Assembly: GCA_037176705.1 (NCBI GenBank)
Contig: CM073898.1
Location: 34,599,488 to 34,663,487 of the forward strand
Reading direction: 5' to 3'
Length of the DNA: 64,000 nt
Origin: Molossus alvarezi
Taxonomy: Eukaryota > Chordata > Mammalia > Chiroptera > Molossidae
Part shown: piece after piece, positions 39,899 through 52,283 of the stretch
Layout: each line of letters starts with the position of its first letter
Numbering within the stretch: the first letter of the stretch is position 1
Translations under genes and position numbers: made by a program
The notes under the pieces: model-generated
Told to the model about the DNA's origin: nothing
The model's input: only the letters and a program-made list of their open reading frames with translations
The model's database searches: none

Positions 39899-41054
39899 CA
39901 TTCTCTGTTTTTCTAAAGGTCCTGTAGTAATCTTAGCACTTCAGTTTTCCAGGTAGTATTGGGGTATTCTTCCCACTTTCCCAGTGCGAATCAGGTGTTA
40001 TGTAAGGGCTTCTATACCCTTGTAGAGCAAAGTGAATTAATTTGCATACCAGTTTCACAGTGGACAATAGACCCAAATTATTCTCATGGTAGTTTAAAGA
40101 TTCCTGGCACTTGTTTTCCCTTAGCTACATCCATTTCCAGCGTCCGCATCTTTTCATTCTGTCTTGGTTTCATCCTGCCTCCACCCATATTTGACACTCA
40201 GCCTTTAACTGCGTTTGATCCATTCAGCCCTTCACTGAATTTGATTACAAAATCTACTCACACCTACACAGCAAGAGAATAATGATTTTGCTGAAGATTT
40301 ATGAGATTTTACATGTGGAAAGGATTTCTAACTCAGTCCTGTGTTTTGTTCCCTTCCTTTCTTACTTACCTCTTCCTTTCAACTTATTTTTATTTCTTTT
40401 GCCTCAGGTAGCATTGGATTCACTTCTTTCTCTAAAATTGTGGCCGTCATTGCTGCCTTTAGTGTCTGAGTTTTTTGCCTAAGAATACCTGTCGCTGCTG
40501 GCCTTTCTAGCAAATGCAGTATTCTCCCTAAGAATCATTTTCATGAATCAAATTTTCTCCTTTTCATCACACTCATGAACAGGCTTTTCTAACATACACG
40601 GCATGACTCTCTGGCGTCTATAAGTTGCCTTCCAAATGGACTCCCTTTGATTTGCTTGCGTTGCCTGAGTAGCAAGTTGCTGCAGACCTTGGCTAGTCTA
40701 ATCTGTTGACTAATGCTATAACCATTCTGCTTGTGCTGTTTGGGAAGTCACCTTTCTTCACACCCTCATTTGGACACTTATTGATGAGCAACCCTCTCTG
40801 AAATAGTTCACTCTTGTTCTCTATTCCTTGTTCTGACACCTGACATTTGCCTCAGCTTATGGATCTGCTGGGATTTCCAGATTTCACCTTTTCCAGTTTC
40901 ACTTATCTTATTGCTTCCTGAATCCATGTTCCAGTACCACGGAGATGTTCAATAAACTGCTCTTCCCACTTCAGAAGCCAATGGACTGGTTTCTGCAGAG
41001 TGTGTTTCTGCTAGGCTGTTCACTCTGCTATACTAAGATGGCATCCTGCCATAT
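39899..41054. other. Intergenic, no gene seen
   Basis: Non-coding and C/T-rich. 40500-41040 has an LTR-like look with a 'caataaac' motif near 40951, but I cannot identify a family or ends. Confidence 0.4.
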
Positions 41055-42499
41055 GTTTAACTTTTTTAATTGTTATTTTTATTTTACTTTTTAATTATAG
41101 TTGTCATACAATACTAGTTTAAGTTGTATGGCATAGTGATTAGACAATTTACAAAGTGATATGGACATGTATAGTACTCATCTGAAACCATACATAGTTA
41201 TTACAATATTATAGACTATATTCCTACGCTGCACATGACATCTCGGTGACTTGTGTCAATTTGTACTTCTTAATCCCTTTCAGTTTTTTCACCAAGCTGG
41301 CATCCATCAATTTGTTTTTTGTATCTATTAGTGTGTTTCTGTTTTGTTTGTTTTTTAATTCCACATATAAATGAAATCAAATGGTACTTGTCTTTCTCTG
41401 TTTGACATTTCACTTTGCATAATTCCCTCTAGGTTCATCCATGTCGTCAAAATGGAAAGATTTCATTCTTTTTTTATGGCTGGGTAGTATCCCATTGTAC
41501 TACTTCTCTGTATCCATTAATCTATCAATGTACATTTATGTTGCTTTCCTATTTTGGCTATTGGAAATAATGCTGCAATAAACTTAGGGGGAAATATATA
41601 GTTTTTGACTTGATGTTTTGGATTTTTTCCAAAATACCCAGAATTGGAATTACTGGGTCATACAGATCTATTTAAACATTTTTGAAGACTCTCCATACTG
41701 TTTTCCATGGTTGCTGCACCAATTTGCAACCTCACCAACAGTGCACAAATGTTTCCTTTTCTCCATATTCTAGTCAACATTTGTTGTTTGTTGATTTATT
41801 GATGATAGGCATTCTGACAGGTTTGAAATACTATCTCATTGTAGTTTTAATTTGCATTTCCCTATATGGTATATGGTCTAAAAAAGTTATCCAGTTTTAC
41901 CTTTTTTTTTTTTTTTTTATATATATCGTCCCAGTATTTCCAACACAACTTATTGAAGAGAATGTCTTAAACTCATTGTATAGTCTTGCCTAGTGTGTGT
42001 TTATATTTGGGCTTTCTATTCTGTCCCATTGATCTATGTGTCTGTTTTTATGCCACTATTAGGCTATTTTGGTTACTAAAGCCTTGTATAGTTTTATATC
42101 AGGTAGCATGATACCTCCAAATTTGTTCTTCTTTCTCAAGATTGCTTGGGCTACTCAAGTTCTTTTGTGGTCCCATACAACTTTTAAGATGATTTGTTTT
42201 AGTTATATAAAAAATGCTTTTGGTATTTTGACAGGGATTACACTGACTCTATAAATTGCTTTGGGTAGTATGAACATTTTAACAATGTTGATTCATCCTA
42301 GCCATGAACATGGTATATCTTTTCATTAATTTGTATCTTCAATTGTTTTTTTTCATCTATGTCTTATAGTTTTCTGAATATAGGTCTTTTATATTCTTGG
42401 TTAAATTCATTCCTAGGTATTTTATTTGTTTTGATGCAATTGTAAATACAATTTTCTTAATTTATTTTTCTCAGAGTTTATTATTGGTGTATAAAAGTG

Positions 42500-42758
42500 C
42501 AACTGGCCTTAGCCAAGTGGCTCAGTTGGTTAAGAGTCTTTCTATGCACCAAAAGGTTGCGATTCAATTCTCAGTCAGCAAACATGCCTGGGTTGCGATT
42601 TGATCCCCAGTTAAGGCACGTACAGAAGGCAACTAGGAGATGTGTCTCTCTCACATCGATGTTTCTCTCTCTCTCTCTCTTTCTTTTCTCCCTCCCTCCC
42701 TCCATCTCTCTTTTCCTCTCTCTAAGCATGTGCTCAGATGAGGATCAATAAAAAACAA
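42500..42758 (+). mobile_element. Ves-type SINE
   Basis: Forward copy: head 'actggccttagccaagtggctcag', two GGTTGCGATT blocks, 'tctctctcacatcgatgtttctctc', a CT-rich tract and the tail 'gatgaggatcaataaaaaac'. It interrupts the antisense L1 and is more diverged than the copies at 25886 or 63315. Confidence 0.88.
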
Positions 42759-45147
42759 CAGATTTTTAATATTAATTTTGTATCTTGCTATATTCCTGAT
42801 TTATGTTTTTAGTTTATTGTTGAAGTCTTTAGGTTTCTCTTTCTGTAGTTTTATGTCATATGTCAATAATAATAGTATTACTTCTTTCTTTCCAATCTGA
42901 ATGCCTTTTATCTATCCCCCCCACCCCCTTTTTTTGGTATGATTACTGTGACTAGGAATTCCAAAAATATGTTTAATAAAAGTGATGAAAGTGGACATCT
43001 TTGTTTTATTTCTTATCTTAGAGGAAAGGCTTTCAGATTTACACCATTAGGTGTGATGTTAGCTATGCATTTGGCATGTATGGCCTTTATTATGTTATGT
43101 TCCCTCTATCCCTACTTTGCTGAGAGATTTTTATCATAAATTTATGTTAGATTTTGGCAAGTGCTTTTTCTACTATCAAATGCTATTGATATAATCTTAT
43201 TATTTGTTTTCTTTATTTTGTTTATGTGTTGTATCACTTCAATTGATTTATGGATCAATCAAACTTGTATTCCAGGAATAAATCCAATTTGATCATACTG
43301 TATGATCTTTTAAATATATTGCAGAATTTAGTTTGTTAATACTACGTTGAGAATGCTTAATGTATGTTCATCAGGGATATTAGACTGTAATACTTTTTTA
43401 TTGTTGTGTCTTTGTTTGGTTTTGGTATCTGAGTAATTCTGGCCTTGTAAAATGAGTTTGGGAACCATTCTTCCTATTCAGTTTGTTAGAATAGTTTGAT
43501 AAGAATGGTGGTGGTTGTTGTTGTTGTTGTTATTATTATTATTTTTATTATTACTTGATTGGTTAAATTCACCTCTGAAGCCATCTGGCTCAGGACTTTT
43601 GTATATTGAGGGTTTTTTTTATTACTAATTTGATTTTGTTATCAGTTATCAGTCTTTTCAGAATTTTCATTTCTTCTTGATTCACTCTTGGAAGATTATG
43701 TTTCTAGGAATTTACCCATTTCTTCCAGGTTGTCCAATTTGCTGGCATATAATTGCTTATAGTTTTCTTATAATCCTTTGTATTTCCGTGATGTTGGTTG
43801 TTAACTTTTTTTCATTTATAATTTTATTTATATGGGTCCTTTTTTGCTTGATGAGCTTGTCTGAAGGTTTATCAATTTTGTTTATCTTTTTAAAGAACCA
43901 GCTCTTGTATTCATAGATCTTGTTTCTAGACTCTATTTCATTTATTTCTTCTCTGATCTTTATTATTTTCTTCTTTCTACTCATTTTGGGCTATTTCTTC
44001 TTTTTCTAGTTCCTTTATCCTTAGATTATTTATTTGAGATTTTTCTTGTTTGTTGAAGTAGAATTTCTATTTTAGAATTGCATTGTCTGTATCACACAGA
44101 TTTTGAATCATTGTGTTTTCACATTCATTTGTCTCAAGATATCTTGATCCCCCCAGTCTCATTTTTAACCCATTTTTTGTTTAGTAGCTTGTTACATAGC
44201 CTCTGTGTATTTCTGTGTTTCTTTTTTTTTCAGTTTTCTTCTTATAATTAATTTCTCAGTTGATATTATTGTGATTAGAGAAAATACTTGCTATGATTTA
44301 AATCTTCTTGAATTTATGGAGACTTGTTTTGTGGCCTTACATGGTCTATTCTGGAAAATGTTTTGTGTACACGTGAAAAGATTGTATGATCTGTTGCTAT
44401 TGGGTGAAGTGCTCTAAAAATATCAATTAAGTCCATATGCTGTAATACATCTTTTAAGGCCACTTTTTCCTTGTTTATATTCTGTCTGGATGATCTATTC
44501 ATTGATGTAAATGGTGTGTTCAAGTTCCCTACTATTATTGTCTTACTGTTTATCTCTCCCTTTATGTCCATTAGTATTTGCTTTAAATACTGAGGTGTCT
44601 CTACATTGGTATATAAATGTTTAAAAGCATTATATATCCTTTGTTGGATTGATCTCTATGTCATTAGGACAAATTCTTTATCGTCTTTTGTCAGAGCTAT
44701 TGTTTTACATTCTATTTTGTCTAATATAAGTATTTGCTACCCTAGGTGTTTTATTTGCTCTCATTTCCATTTACATAAAGTATGTTTTTTTATTTCTTTA
44801 TTTAGTCTGTGTGTGTCTTTTGATCTGAAGTAGGTCTCTTGTAAGCAACAGAAATGAGTCACTTAAAAAAGTCAATTCTTCTACCATATGTCTTTTGATT
44901 AGAGATTTTAGTCCAGTTATATTTAGAGTAATTATTGGTAAGTATTTACTTACTGCCATTTTGTTAATTTTTTATTTTTAATCATTTTCCTCTGTTCCTT
45001 TCTTCTCTTAATCTCCTTCCTTTTTATTTGTTGTATTTGTTTACTAGTTTGATTGGAATCTTTCTTTTTATTTCTTTATTATTTTACTTTCAACCATTTA
45101 ATAGATGCCTCAAAAATAGACAAAGATATACTTTGTACATTGAAATG

Positions 45148-45947
45148 ATTTTTTTCTATTAATTAATTTATTTTTGTTATAGATGTTTCTCCATTTCCCC
45201 CCCCCATTGACACCTTCCTTCCAATCCCCCCCAACAACATTGTTGTCTGTGTACATTGGTTATGCATATATGCATATAAGTTCTGTGGTTTATCTGTTCC
45301 CTTACCCGCACTCTGAGTTTTGCCAGTCTATACCATACTTCTATGACTCTGGGTCCATTTGGTTCACCTCCTTATTTTGTTCATTATATTCAACAAATAA
45401 GTGAGATAATGTGATATTTGTCGTTCTTTGATTAGCTTATTTCGCTTAGCATATTACTCTCCGGGTCCCTCCATGTCATATAAAAAAATAAGAGATCTTT
45501 TTTTCTTACAGCTGCATAGTGTTCCATTCTGTATATGTATCACAGCTTTTTTATCCACTCATCTATTGATAGGCACTTGGGCCGTTTCCAGATCTTAGCA
45601 AATTGTAAATAGTGTCGCTATGAACATAGGGGTAAATATATTCTTCCTGGTTGGTGTTTCATGCTTCTTAGGACATATTCTTAGAAGTGGGATCACTGGG
45701 TCAAATGGCAGTTCAATTTTTAATTTTTAGAGGAAACACAATATTGTTTTCCATAGTGGCTGCACCAGTCTGCATTCCCACCAGCATTGTACTAGAGTAC
45801 AATGCTCTTCACAAGCTCAATAGCACTTGTTGAGTTTGGTGATTTATTGATGGCAGACATTTTGGCAGGTGTGAGGTGACACCTCATAATCATTTTAATT
45901 TGCATGTCTCTGATGATTAGTGATATTGAGCATTTTTTCACATGTCT
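45148..45947 (-). mobile_element. Younger L1, 5'-truncated, nested in old L1
   Basis: Reverse copy of the same family as 11577-17491. It shows the complement of the A-rich tail, a C-rich tract at 45200-45235, the tgcatatatgcat motif, then the ORF2 end to the region 'tgatgattagtgatattgagcattttttcacatgtctc'. The old L1 text resumes at about 45950. At about 800 bases it is 5'-truncated and dead. Confidence 0.88.
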
Positions 45948-46321
45948 CTTTCTGACCTGTAAAGTTGCTTCTGAGAAATCATCTGATAGCCTTATGGGCT
46001 TTCCCTTATATGTGACTTGTTGTTTTATTCTGGGTGCCTTTAGGGTTTTCTCTTTATCCTTAAATTTTTGTCAGTTTAAATACAATATGTCTTGGTGTGG
46101 TTCTTTTTGGTTCATTTTGTTTGGAAGCATCTGTGCTGCCTGGTTTTGGATGTCTGTTCTTCCTCCTGATTGGGGAAGTTTTCAACCACTGTTTCTTCAA
46201 ATATGCTTTCTGCTGCCTTGTTTCTCTCTTCTCTTTTTGGAATCCCTGTAATAAAACTTTTAGGGTGCTCGATGTTATCCCAGAGAACTCTTATACTACC
46301 CTCATTAAAAATTTTATTTTT

Positions 46322-46405
46322 TGCCCTACCTAGTTTGACTCAGCGGTTAGAGCATCAGACTGCGGACCAGAGAGTCTTGGGTTCGGTTCCCACTAGGAGC
46401 ATATA
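46322..46405 (+). mobile_element. Ves-type SINE head fragment
   Basis: Only the tRNA-like head is present: 'ccctacctagtttgactcagcggttagagcatc', 'ggaccagagag' and 'gggttcggttcccactaggagcat'. It then runs into an A-rich and T-rich junction. The B box GGTTCGGTTCCC is intact. Confidence 0.8.
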
Positions 46406-46481
46406 TAAAAAAGTTTTTTTTTTCATTTTGCTGTCCTGATTGGGTGATTTCTTCTGTATAAGCTGATCTGCTGTTGATGTT

Positions 46482-46682
46482 GATTTTTTTTTTTTTAATT
46501 CTCACCTGAGGATGTGCTTATTGATTTTAGAGAGTGGAAGGAAGGGGGGGAGAGAGAGAGAAAGAGAGAGCGAGAGCGAGCGAGTTTGGTCCTAATGGGG
46601 ACCAAACCTGCAACTTGGTGTGCCTTGACTGGTAATCAAACCCATGACCTTTTGGTGTATGGGACAACTGAGTCCCACCATC
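46482..46682 (-). mobile_element. Ves-type SINE, diverged
   Basis: Reverse copy with 'ttctcacctgaggatgtgcttattgattttagagag', a GA-rich tract, 'gtaatcaaacccatgacc' and the decayed head 'gacaactgagtcccacca'. It is within 80 bases of the forward head fragment, so the two form an imperfect inverted pair. Confidence 0.75.
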
Positions 46683-47307
46683 TAAAACTTGATTTTTTAA
46701 AATGTATTATTTCTTTTAATTATTGTATTCTTTACGTCTGGATGGTTCTTTATTATATTTTCTATTTTTTTGTTGTAAGGTTCTTTGAGTTCCTCTATTC
46801 TATTCACATATTTGTTGAGCATCTTTATGACTGTATTTTTGTTTTTTTAAATCAGAAAAATTATTATCATCATTTCATTAGGGTTTCTCTCCAGAGATTT
46901 TTCTTCTTTAATTTAGGGTGTGTTCTTCTGTCTCCCTATTTTGTTTGGTTTTCTGTGTTTGTTCCTATGAGTTGGATGAAATAGCTATCTCTCACAATCT
47001 TGAAAAAGTGGTCTGTTTAGACTGTGTTTCAAATAGTTTTGTCAGGCAGTTGTAGTCAGGATAGGTTTATGCAATGCCTGGTGTGTCACCCGGCCTAAAG
47101 AGTGGGCTCTGGGTGCAGCAGCCTGGTATGTACTTGCTTCTTTGTATTTCTAATCTGGGTGGGACCTGGTGTAGAAGGGGTTTCTCTGTGTTTTCTTGGT
47201 GTGCTTTCTCTGAATAGGGCTGCTTTGTGTGCTTTTTGGAATCCCTATAATGAGACTTTTAGGGTGCTTAATGTTATCCCAGAGAGCTCTTATACTACCC
47301 TCATTTA

Positions 47308-47339
47308 ATTTAATAGAGAGAGGAAGGGAGGGAGGGAGG

Positions 47340-47378
<39 letters not shown>
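47308..47378. repeat. GA-rich tract with (GA)n microsatellite
   Basis: 'agagagaggaagggagggag' leads into about sixteen uninterrupted GA units (47346-47378). Confidence 0.9.
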
Positions 47379-47382
<4 letters not shown>

Positions 47383-47545
47383 GTGTGTGCTTGCATCTCA
47401 TGTCCCACCAGCTCTGCCCTTTCTCCAGGTGGGGCTCAGCTGCACCCCATCACTACACACTTTGCAACCCTGTGTGAATGCCCTGTTGTTTTAATTGTTT
47501 ACCATCAGAACATTGTCTTGGCTGGGCTTCTCTGCGTGTCTGTTA

Positions 47546-47965
47546 ACCACCTTTTCTCCTGGTGGGGAAGGCTTGCATGCATGCACAGCCATACTTTGCT
47601 ATTTTTACATCTTTCCAAGTGGGACGGCCCAGTGCACAAGCACAGCAGCAACCTACTCACACTGTACCGGGCAGCCCTGTGTGTGGACACCACAAGGTTT
47701 TGGTAGCTCTGCACTTTCTTCAGGTGGGCAGCCCCACATGTGCAAGCAGCAGTGCCTCAGTATCTCCACACTTTCTCTGGATGGAGTAGTCTTGCCCGTG
47801 GGTACCACAGTGTTTTGCTAGCTCTACACTCTTTCCAGGAGGTGCAGCCTCATATGAACACTCAGAAGCGCCCCACTATCCCTGCACTTTATCTGGACAG
47901 GGTAGCCCTATAGGCAGATGCCACAGCATTTTGCAAGCTACACACTCTTTACAGGTGGGGAAGCC
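47546..47965. repeat. Degenerate tandem repeat, unit about 58 bases
   Basis: The motif CACTYTTTMYMGGWKGGG and relatives recurs at 47712, 47768, 47827, 47885 and 47943, with spacings of 56, 59, 58 and 58. Less clear units begin near 47546. Alternate units are more alike (agctct-type at 47705, 47820 and 47936; tatctc/tatccc-type at 47761 and 47878), giving a higher-order period of about 117. It lies at the 5' end of the antisense L1, where tandem monomers are known in several mammalian L1 families. Confidence 0.7.
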
Positions 47966-48430
47966 CCGCATGCTTACACAGCCCAGTGGGTGCCTAAAGC
48001 TTCACTCTGCTGTACCTGCTGTACCAACCTCCAGGTGGAGGGGCCCCTTGTACGCCTCTATGAAAGTGGTGACTGGGGATACATTACAGTACCTTCAGGT
48101 CAGCCAGAGAAAACAGATGAAACCCTTCCCACTATTTCTGTGCATGGGAAATGGAAACAATGTTGCTCACTGGTTTCTCCAGTCCTGAGTTGTTTCCTCA
48201 GCTCCTAGAGAATTCTCATAGGTCCCCGATCTTCTCTATGCAGTCTCTCTTTTATTCAGTCTCTCTTACGTGTTGTACAGAAGCTGTTCAATTGGCTCAC
48301 AGTTGTCTATCAGGCAGGAATTTCTCTAAATATCGGTATAGGTATAGGTGTTCTTGCGGAGAACAGACCTCATTGTCCAGCTACACTGACACCTTGGACT
48401 CACCTCCTGGGCCATACCAACTTTATGAAA

Positions 48431-49074
48431 TAAACACCTCAACAGCACTCACATTCCTTAGTCATATTTTTTTATAGGCACCTTAGCATAATTATTTTAT
48501 TGAAATATTGCAGGCAGAATAGTACAAAAAGAGATGGTTCTGGTGAAGCTCAAGAATCTGGGAAAGTTAAGGATGCATTGGATATGAACTCACATAAGTT
48601 TGGCTTCCACTGTGGGTGATGCAGGAAAGATTGACTCTGAAATCTACTAGCTTATAACTCAAGGTTCTCCATTCTGTCAGTCCTGTCACCATCAGATTGT
48701 GTGACAGAAATTATGGACAAATATTTTGATTTTTGATTATAAAGAGTAGCCAAATGCAAAGTTATACATTATACTGAGTCAGGAGAAGGTGAACAAAATA
48801 AATACGGTCCTCTAGCATGCCTTATTGCTCAAAATCTCGTCATGTTTTCCTTATAGTAAAAGGGGCTAAGATCTTCTCTATCTCTATCACATTCATTACA
48901 CAATAAAATTGGAAGAGCAAATGATATCGTATGTAGAAACATTAGAGACATTTTGAATAAAAGCAGGGATACAAAAGACTATTTCTAAAATCTTCTATTT
49001 CTGATTTCTGATTTTAGGTATGTTAAGCATACTGCTGAGTGTTCAAGCACCACAGACCACATATATATCAAAAT
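48431..49074. other. Intergenic, no gene seen
   Basis: Unique-looking AT-rich DNA between the L1 and a SINE pair. Confidence 0.45.
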
Positions 49075-49088
49075 ACATAGGTATTGAG

Positions 49089-49309
49089 CCTGGCTGGTAT
49101 GGCTCAATGGATTGAGCATCATCCCATGCACTAAGAGGTCACCCATTAGATTCCAGCTCAGGGCACATGCCCAGGTTGTGGGCTCCATCCCCAGTAGGGG
49201 GTGTGCAGGAGGCAGCTGATTGACGTTTTTCTCTCACATCAGTATTTGAATCTCTTTCTCCCTTCCTCTCTCTCTAGAAAGTCAATGAAAACATATTAAA
49301 AAAAAACAA
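49089..49309 (+). mobile_element. Ves-type SINE, short subfamily
   Basis: Forward copy: head 'cctggctggtatggctcaatggattgagc', then 'gggcacatgcccaggttgtgggc', 'cagctgattgacgtttttctctcacatc' and an A tail. Target-site duplications are acataggtattgag (49075-49088) and acataagtattgag (49310-49323). Confidence 0.95.
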
Positions 49310-49466
49310 ACATAAGTATTGAGGTACCAACTAAGGCATATACACCTAGAAACAATATGAACAAGGTGAGTTGCAATAATATAAAGAGACAAATATATAT
49401 AAATATGATGTGTTGATTTTATGCATCCATTTTATTAAAACAAAACAAAACAAAAAAACCTTGGAT

Positions 49467-49728
49467 ATTGCCATGGCCAGTTTGGCTCAGCAGTTAGAGC
49501 ATCGGCCTGTGGACTGAGGGGTCTTGGGTTTGATTCCCAGTCAAGGGCATGTACCTGGGTTGCAGGTTTGAACCCTGGCACCAGTTGAAGTTGTATGGGA
49601 AGCAACCAACCAATTATCTCTCTCACATTGATATCTCTCTCCTTTCCTCCCTCTCTCCCTTCCTTCTACTCGTTCTAAAATAAATCAGTGGAAAAATATC
49701 CTTGGTTGAGGATTAACAAAAACAAAAC
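49467..49728 (+). mobile_element. Ves-type SINE
   Basis: Forward copy: 'catggccagtttggctcagcagttagagc', 'gggtttgattcccagtcaaggg', 'catgtacctgggttgcagg', a CT-rich tract and 'tggttgaggattaacaaaaac'. 'aaaaaccttggata' before and 'aaaaacttggata' after (49729-49743) form the target-site duplication. It follows the previous SINE by about 160 bases in the same orientation. Confidence 0.93.
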
Positions 49729-50990
49729 AAAAAAACTTGGATAGTTTACTAGACTGAGTGACATTTAAGGTACTGGCAATTTTGAACTTAGTATCATTTT
49801 GAGAGAAATGAATATTACTAAAAAATGCATGGAGGATTTAGAAATAAAATATAAACTGTATATTATTTAAAATAAGAAAAAAGTTATATACCTGATCTAG
49901 CGCGCACAGCTCTAATCCAATTAATGGGCTGAATAAAATATTTCATAGTAGGTATCATATAGAAGCAAACAAAAACCGAAGATGAGAAGAAACATTTACA
50001 AAGGATTTGTAAGTATTGTGTATTAATTGACCAAAAAATAAATTTTACTGAAAAGAAAGACTCCTAAATTTTTTTGAGTTATTGTGACAGAATGAAAAAA
50101 AAAAAAGTATAAATCTAAATGTAGAGGACTTGGGCTGTGTGATTGGCTGTACCTTTTAGCAGCTGACTGATTGGGCAGATCAATCTCTCTGAGCCCCAAT
50201 TCCGTTACTATGAAATGCTTAACAATAATTTTCCTGACAACTTTAAGGGGTTTTTATAAGCATCAAATATATCAAAATGAAATAATTGGTTTCAAATTCA
50301 TTAGGCTGTATGAGTTCTGAAAATGTGAGGTATCATTGGGAAAATAGCTATACCTTAAAAAAGGCCATATATTTAATATTTTTATGAATTAAGTTTTATA
50401 GAGATAATACAGTTTTAAATGTATTAGAAGGGTATGCTATGTAAAGGCATCTTATACAAAATCATTATGTGAAACTAATAACTGTCTAGATTTTCATGTA
50501 CTAGGTCCTTTTAAAGTCATGTATATCGAAAAGTCCAGACTATGGAGCATTTTACATCATAATAGCAAGAAAAAAATAATAGTTTTAAGAGTTTTGCCCT
50601 ACAAAATGAAAACCCTTTTCTACTTCATTTTTTGACTGCTCACACTGCCTTCAAGTCAAATGTATTTTATCTTTTTTTTGGTGTGAATCATAAGCTGGTA
50701 AGCTTTTTAGGGTCTTCCACAGGAACTAGATGAAAGACAGTGAGGTGTTACTGCCTGTACTTTATTCTTCATAAAAAAATGTTGCCCTAGAAAAACTTGA
50801 TTTTTTAAATTTTTAGTATAGAAATCAAGTCAGAATAGTAGACTTGAACATTTTTTCCCATGGCATTCTTCGTACCTGTGCTTACAACGGGTGATCACTT
50901 TTAAGATCATTCTGTGAGGTTGCTCCCTGGTCCCAACCTCTACGCTCAGCTGTCAGATTCCTCACGCATTTCTTAGTTGCCAGGTACAAG

Positions 50991-50991
<1 letters not shown>

Positions 50992-51040
<49 letters not shown>
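50992..51040. repeat. (AT)n microsatellite
   Basis: About 24 uninterrupted AT units. Confidence 0.95.
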
Positions 51041-51042
<2 letters not shown>

Positions 51043-51789
51043 CCATATAAATAATCTATTTGGTAGACCAGATATGTTCTAATGTGCATAATATGTCCCA
51101 CATGAAAAATAAATGCTCCTACCTCACTGACATCTTTCTGAATGCAAAATGAGCATTCACACCCACCCTCACCATTAAAATAAAAAATAAATAAATAAAC
51201 ACGTTCAGGAAACACAAGCTGTGTCTTCTGAAACTGAAGTCTTACATACAACACCATTTTTAAACAATTTAGATGACCTAGCAACAAATCACTGAAAACT
51301 TTGGATCAGGTATTTTTTGCTTCATTTCCATACAGATTATTATAGGCTTGAATGATTTACAGCAATGTTCACTCTTTTTCTGAGAAAATACTTCTCCATA
51401 CCTATCTGCCAAATTGTATAAGGATTGTTAGAGGTTAGTAACCGCTGATGCCTAATCACTGGGCTTTGGGGAATCTATGCTCCACAGATCAGAAATCCTT
51501 GATTTGTTTACTAATAAATTTTATAAAGTTACCATGTTTAAAATTTTGTCATTTTTAAGGTAAGCTAAATTATGTAGCCTTTAATTTAGACATTAAGAGA
51601 TGTGGATTATTCCCCCATTACATTTAAAAGTCATGAGTTAATATTAAGAAAGAAATGTGTCTAGATGAAAAATGAACTAGTATATTTCTTTACATACTTT
51701 TTTTTTGGTATTTTTATATTTTTGAGTTGTTTTTGCAAATTTATTACTATGAAAAATAATAGCATGCAAGTAACTACCTTTTCTTTGAA

Positions 51790-51950
51790 GTTAGTTGTAC
51801 TAGGCACATTAATAGTTTTCATTATCCTTACTACCCTAAGAGGTTGGCATTATTACCCTTACTTTACTAATCAGAAAAGGGAGACAGAGAAATCTGGTAA
51901 TATGTAGCTAGTAAGTGAGTGCTGGAATTTAAATAGATTTCCTTAACTTG
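51790..51950 (-). repeat. MIR SINE
   Basis: Reverse MIR pattern: 'cattatccttactaccctaagaggttggcattattacccttactttactaatcagaaaaggga', then 'aatatgtagctagtaagtgagtgctggaattta'. Confidence 0.75.
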
Positions 51951-52262
51951 AATTACATTGCCTTCTATAGAGAAAACCATATTTATAAAATCAGCATCTT
52001 TATGTTGTTTTCAACTAGTTCTATGAGTCAGTAGTTTCACATATAGCAAGATTAACAGATATAAATAAAGGTGTGTTTCAAGTCACTGTATCTTTAAGTT
52101 TATGAATGTAGAAGTACCTAATGAATATTAAAATTCATAAAAACCAGGGTCCCTATTCTTCCCTTGCTTGTTTTAGGACTTACTTTTCAAATGCAGCTTT
52201 CTGTGTCATTTTGTCCCCAAATGATGCCGCATGTACATTTTTTAAATCAATAAATCCACAGT

Positions 52263-52283
52263 TTTATTAAGAAATATTTTATT
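52263..52283 (-). terminator. NRXN1 distal poly(A) signals (two AATAAA)
   Basis: On the minus strand, AATAAA occurs at 52283-52278 and again at 52268-52263. Cleavage would be expected 10-30 bases further, near 52235-52255. Confidence 0.5.

Larger units (their letters stand above)
41055..48430 (-). repeat. Long old L1, antisense, nearly full length with nested insertions
   Basis: The complement of a whole L1 can be followed. The 3' UTR is at 41055-41400. ORF2 C-terminus and reverse transcriptase are at 41450-43700. The endonuclease at 44310-44575 has minus-strand DLIDIFRALHP and TFSRIDHV. ORF1-upstream text is at 45960-46300 ('gtcttggtgtggttctttttggttc'), and a GC-richer 5' region with degenerate 58-base tandem units lies at 46950-48430. 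Later insertions are a Ves SINE (42500), a younger L1 piece (45148) and two SINE pieces (46322, 46482). The reading frames are dead. Confidence 0.75.
49745..52249. other. Intergenic, just downstream of NRXN1
   Basis: AT-rich with few repeats: (AT)n at 50992-51040 and a MIR at about 51790-51950. The stretch 49760-50980 is unique-looking. No gene is supported. Open frames of 80-98 codons run through simple repeat or have no homology. Confidence 0.5.
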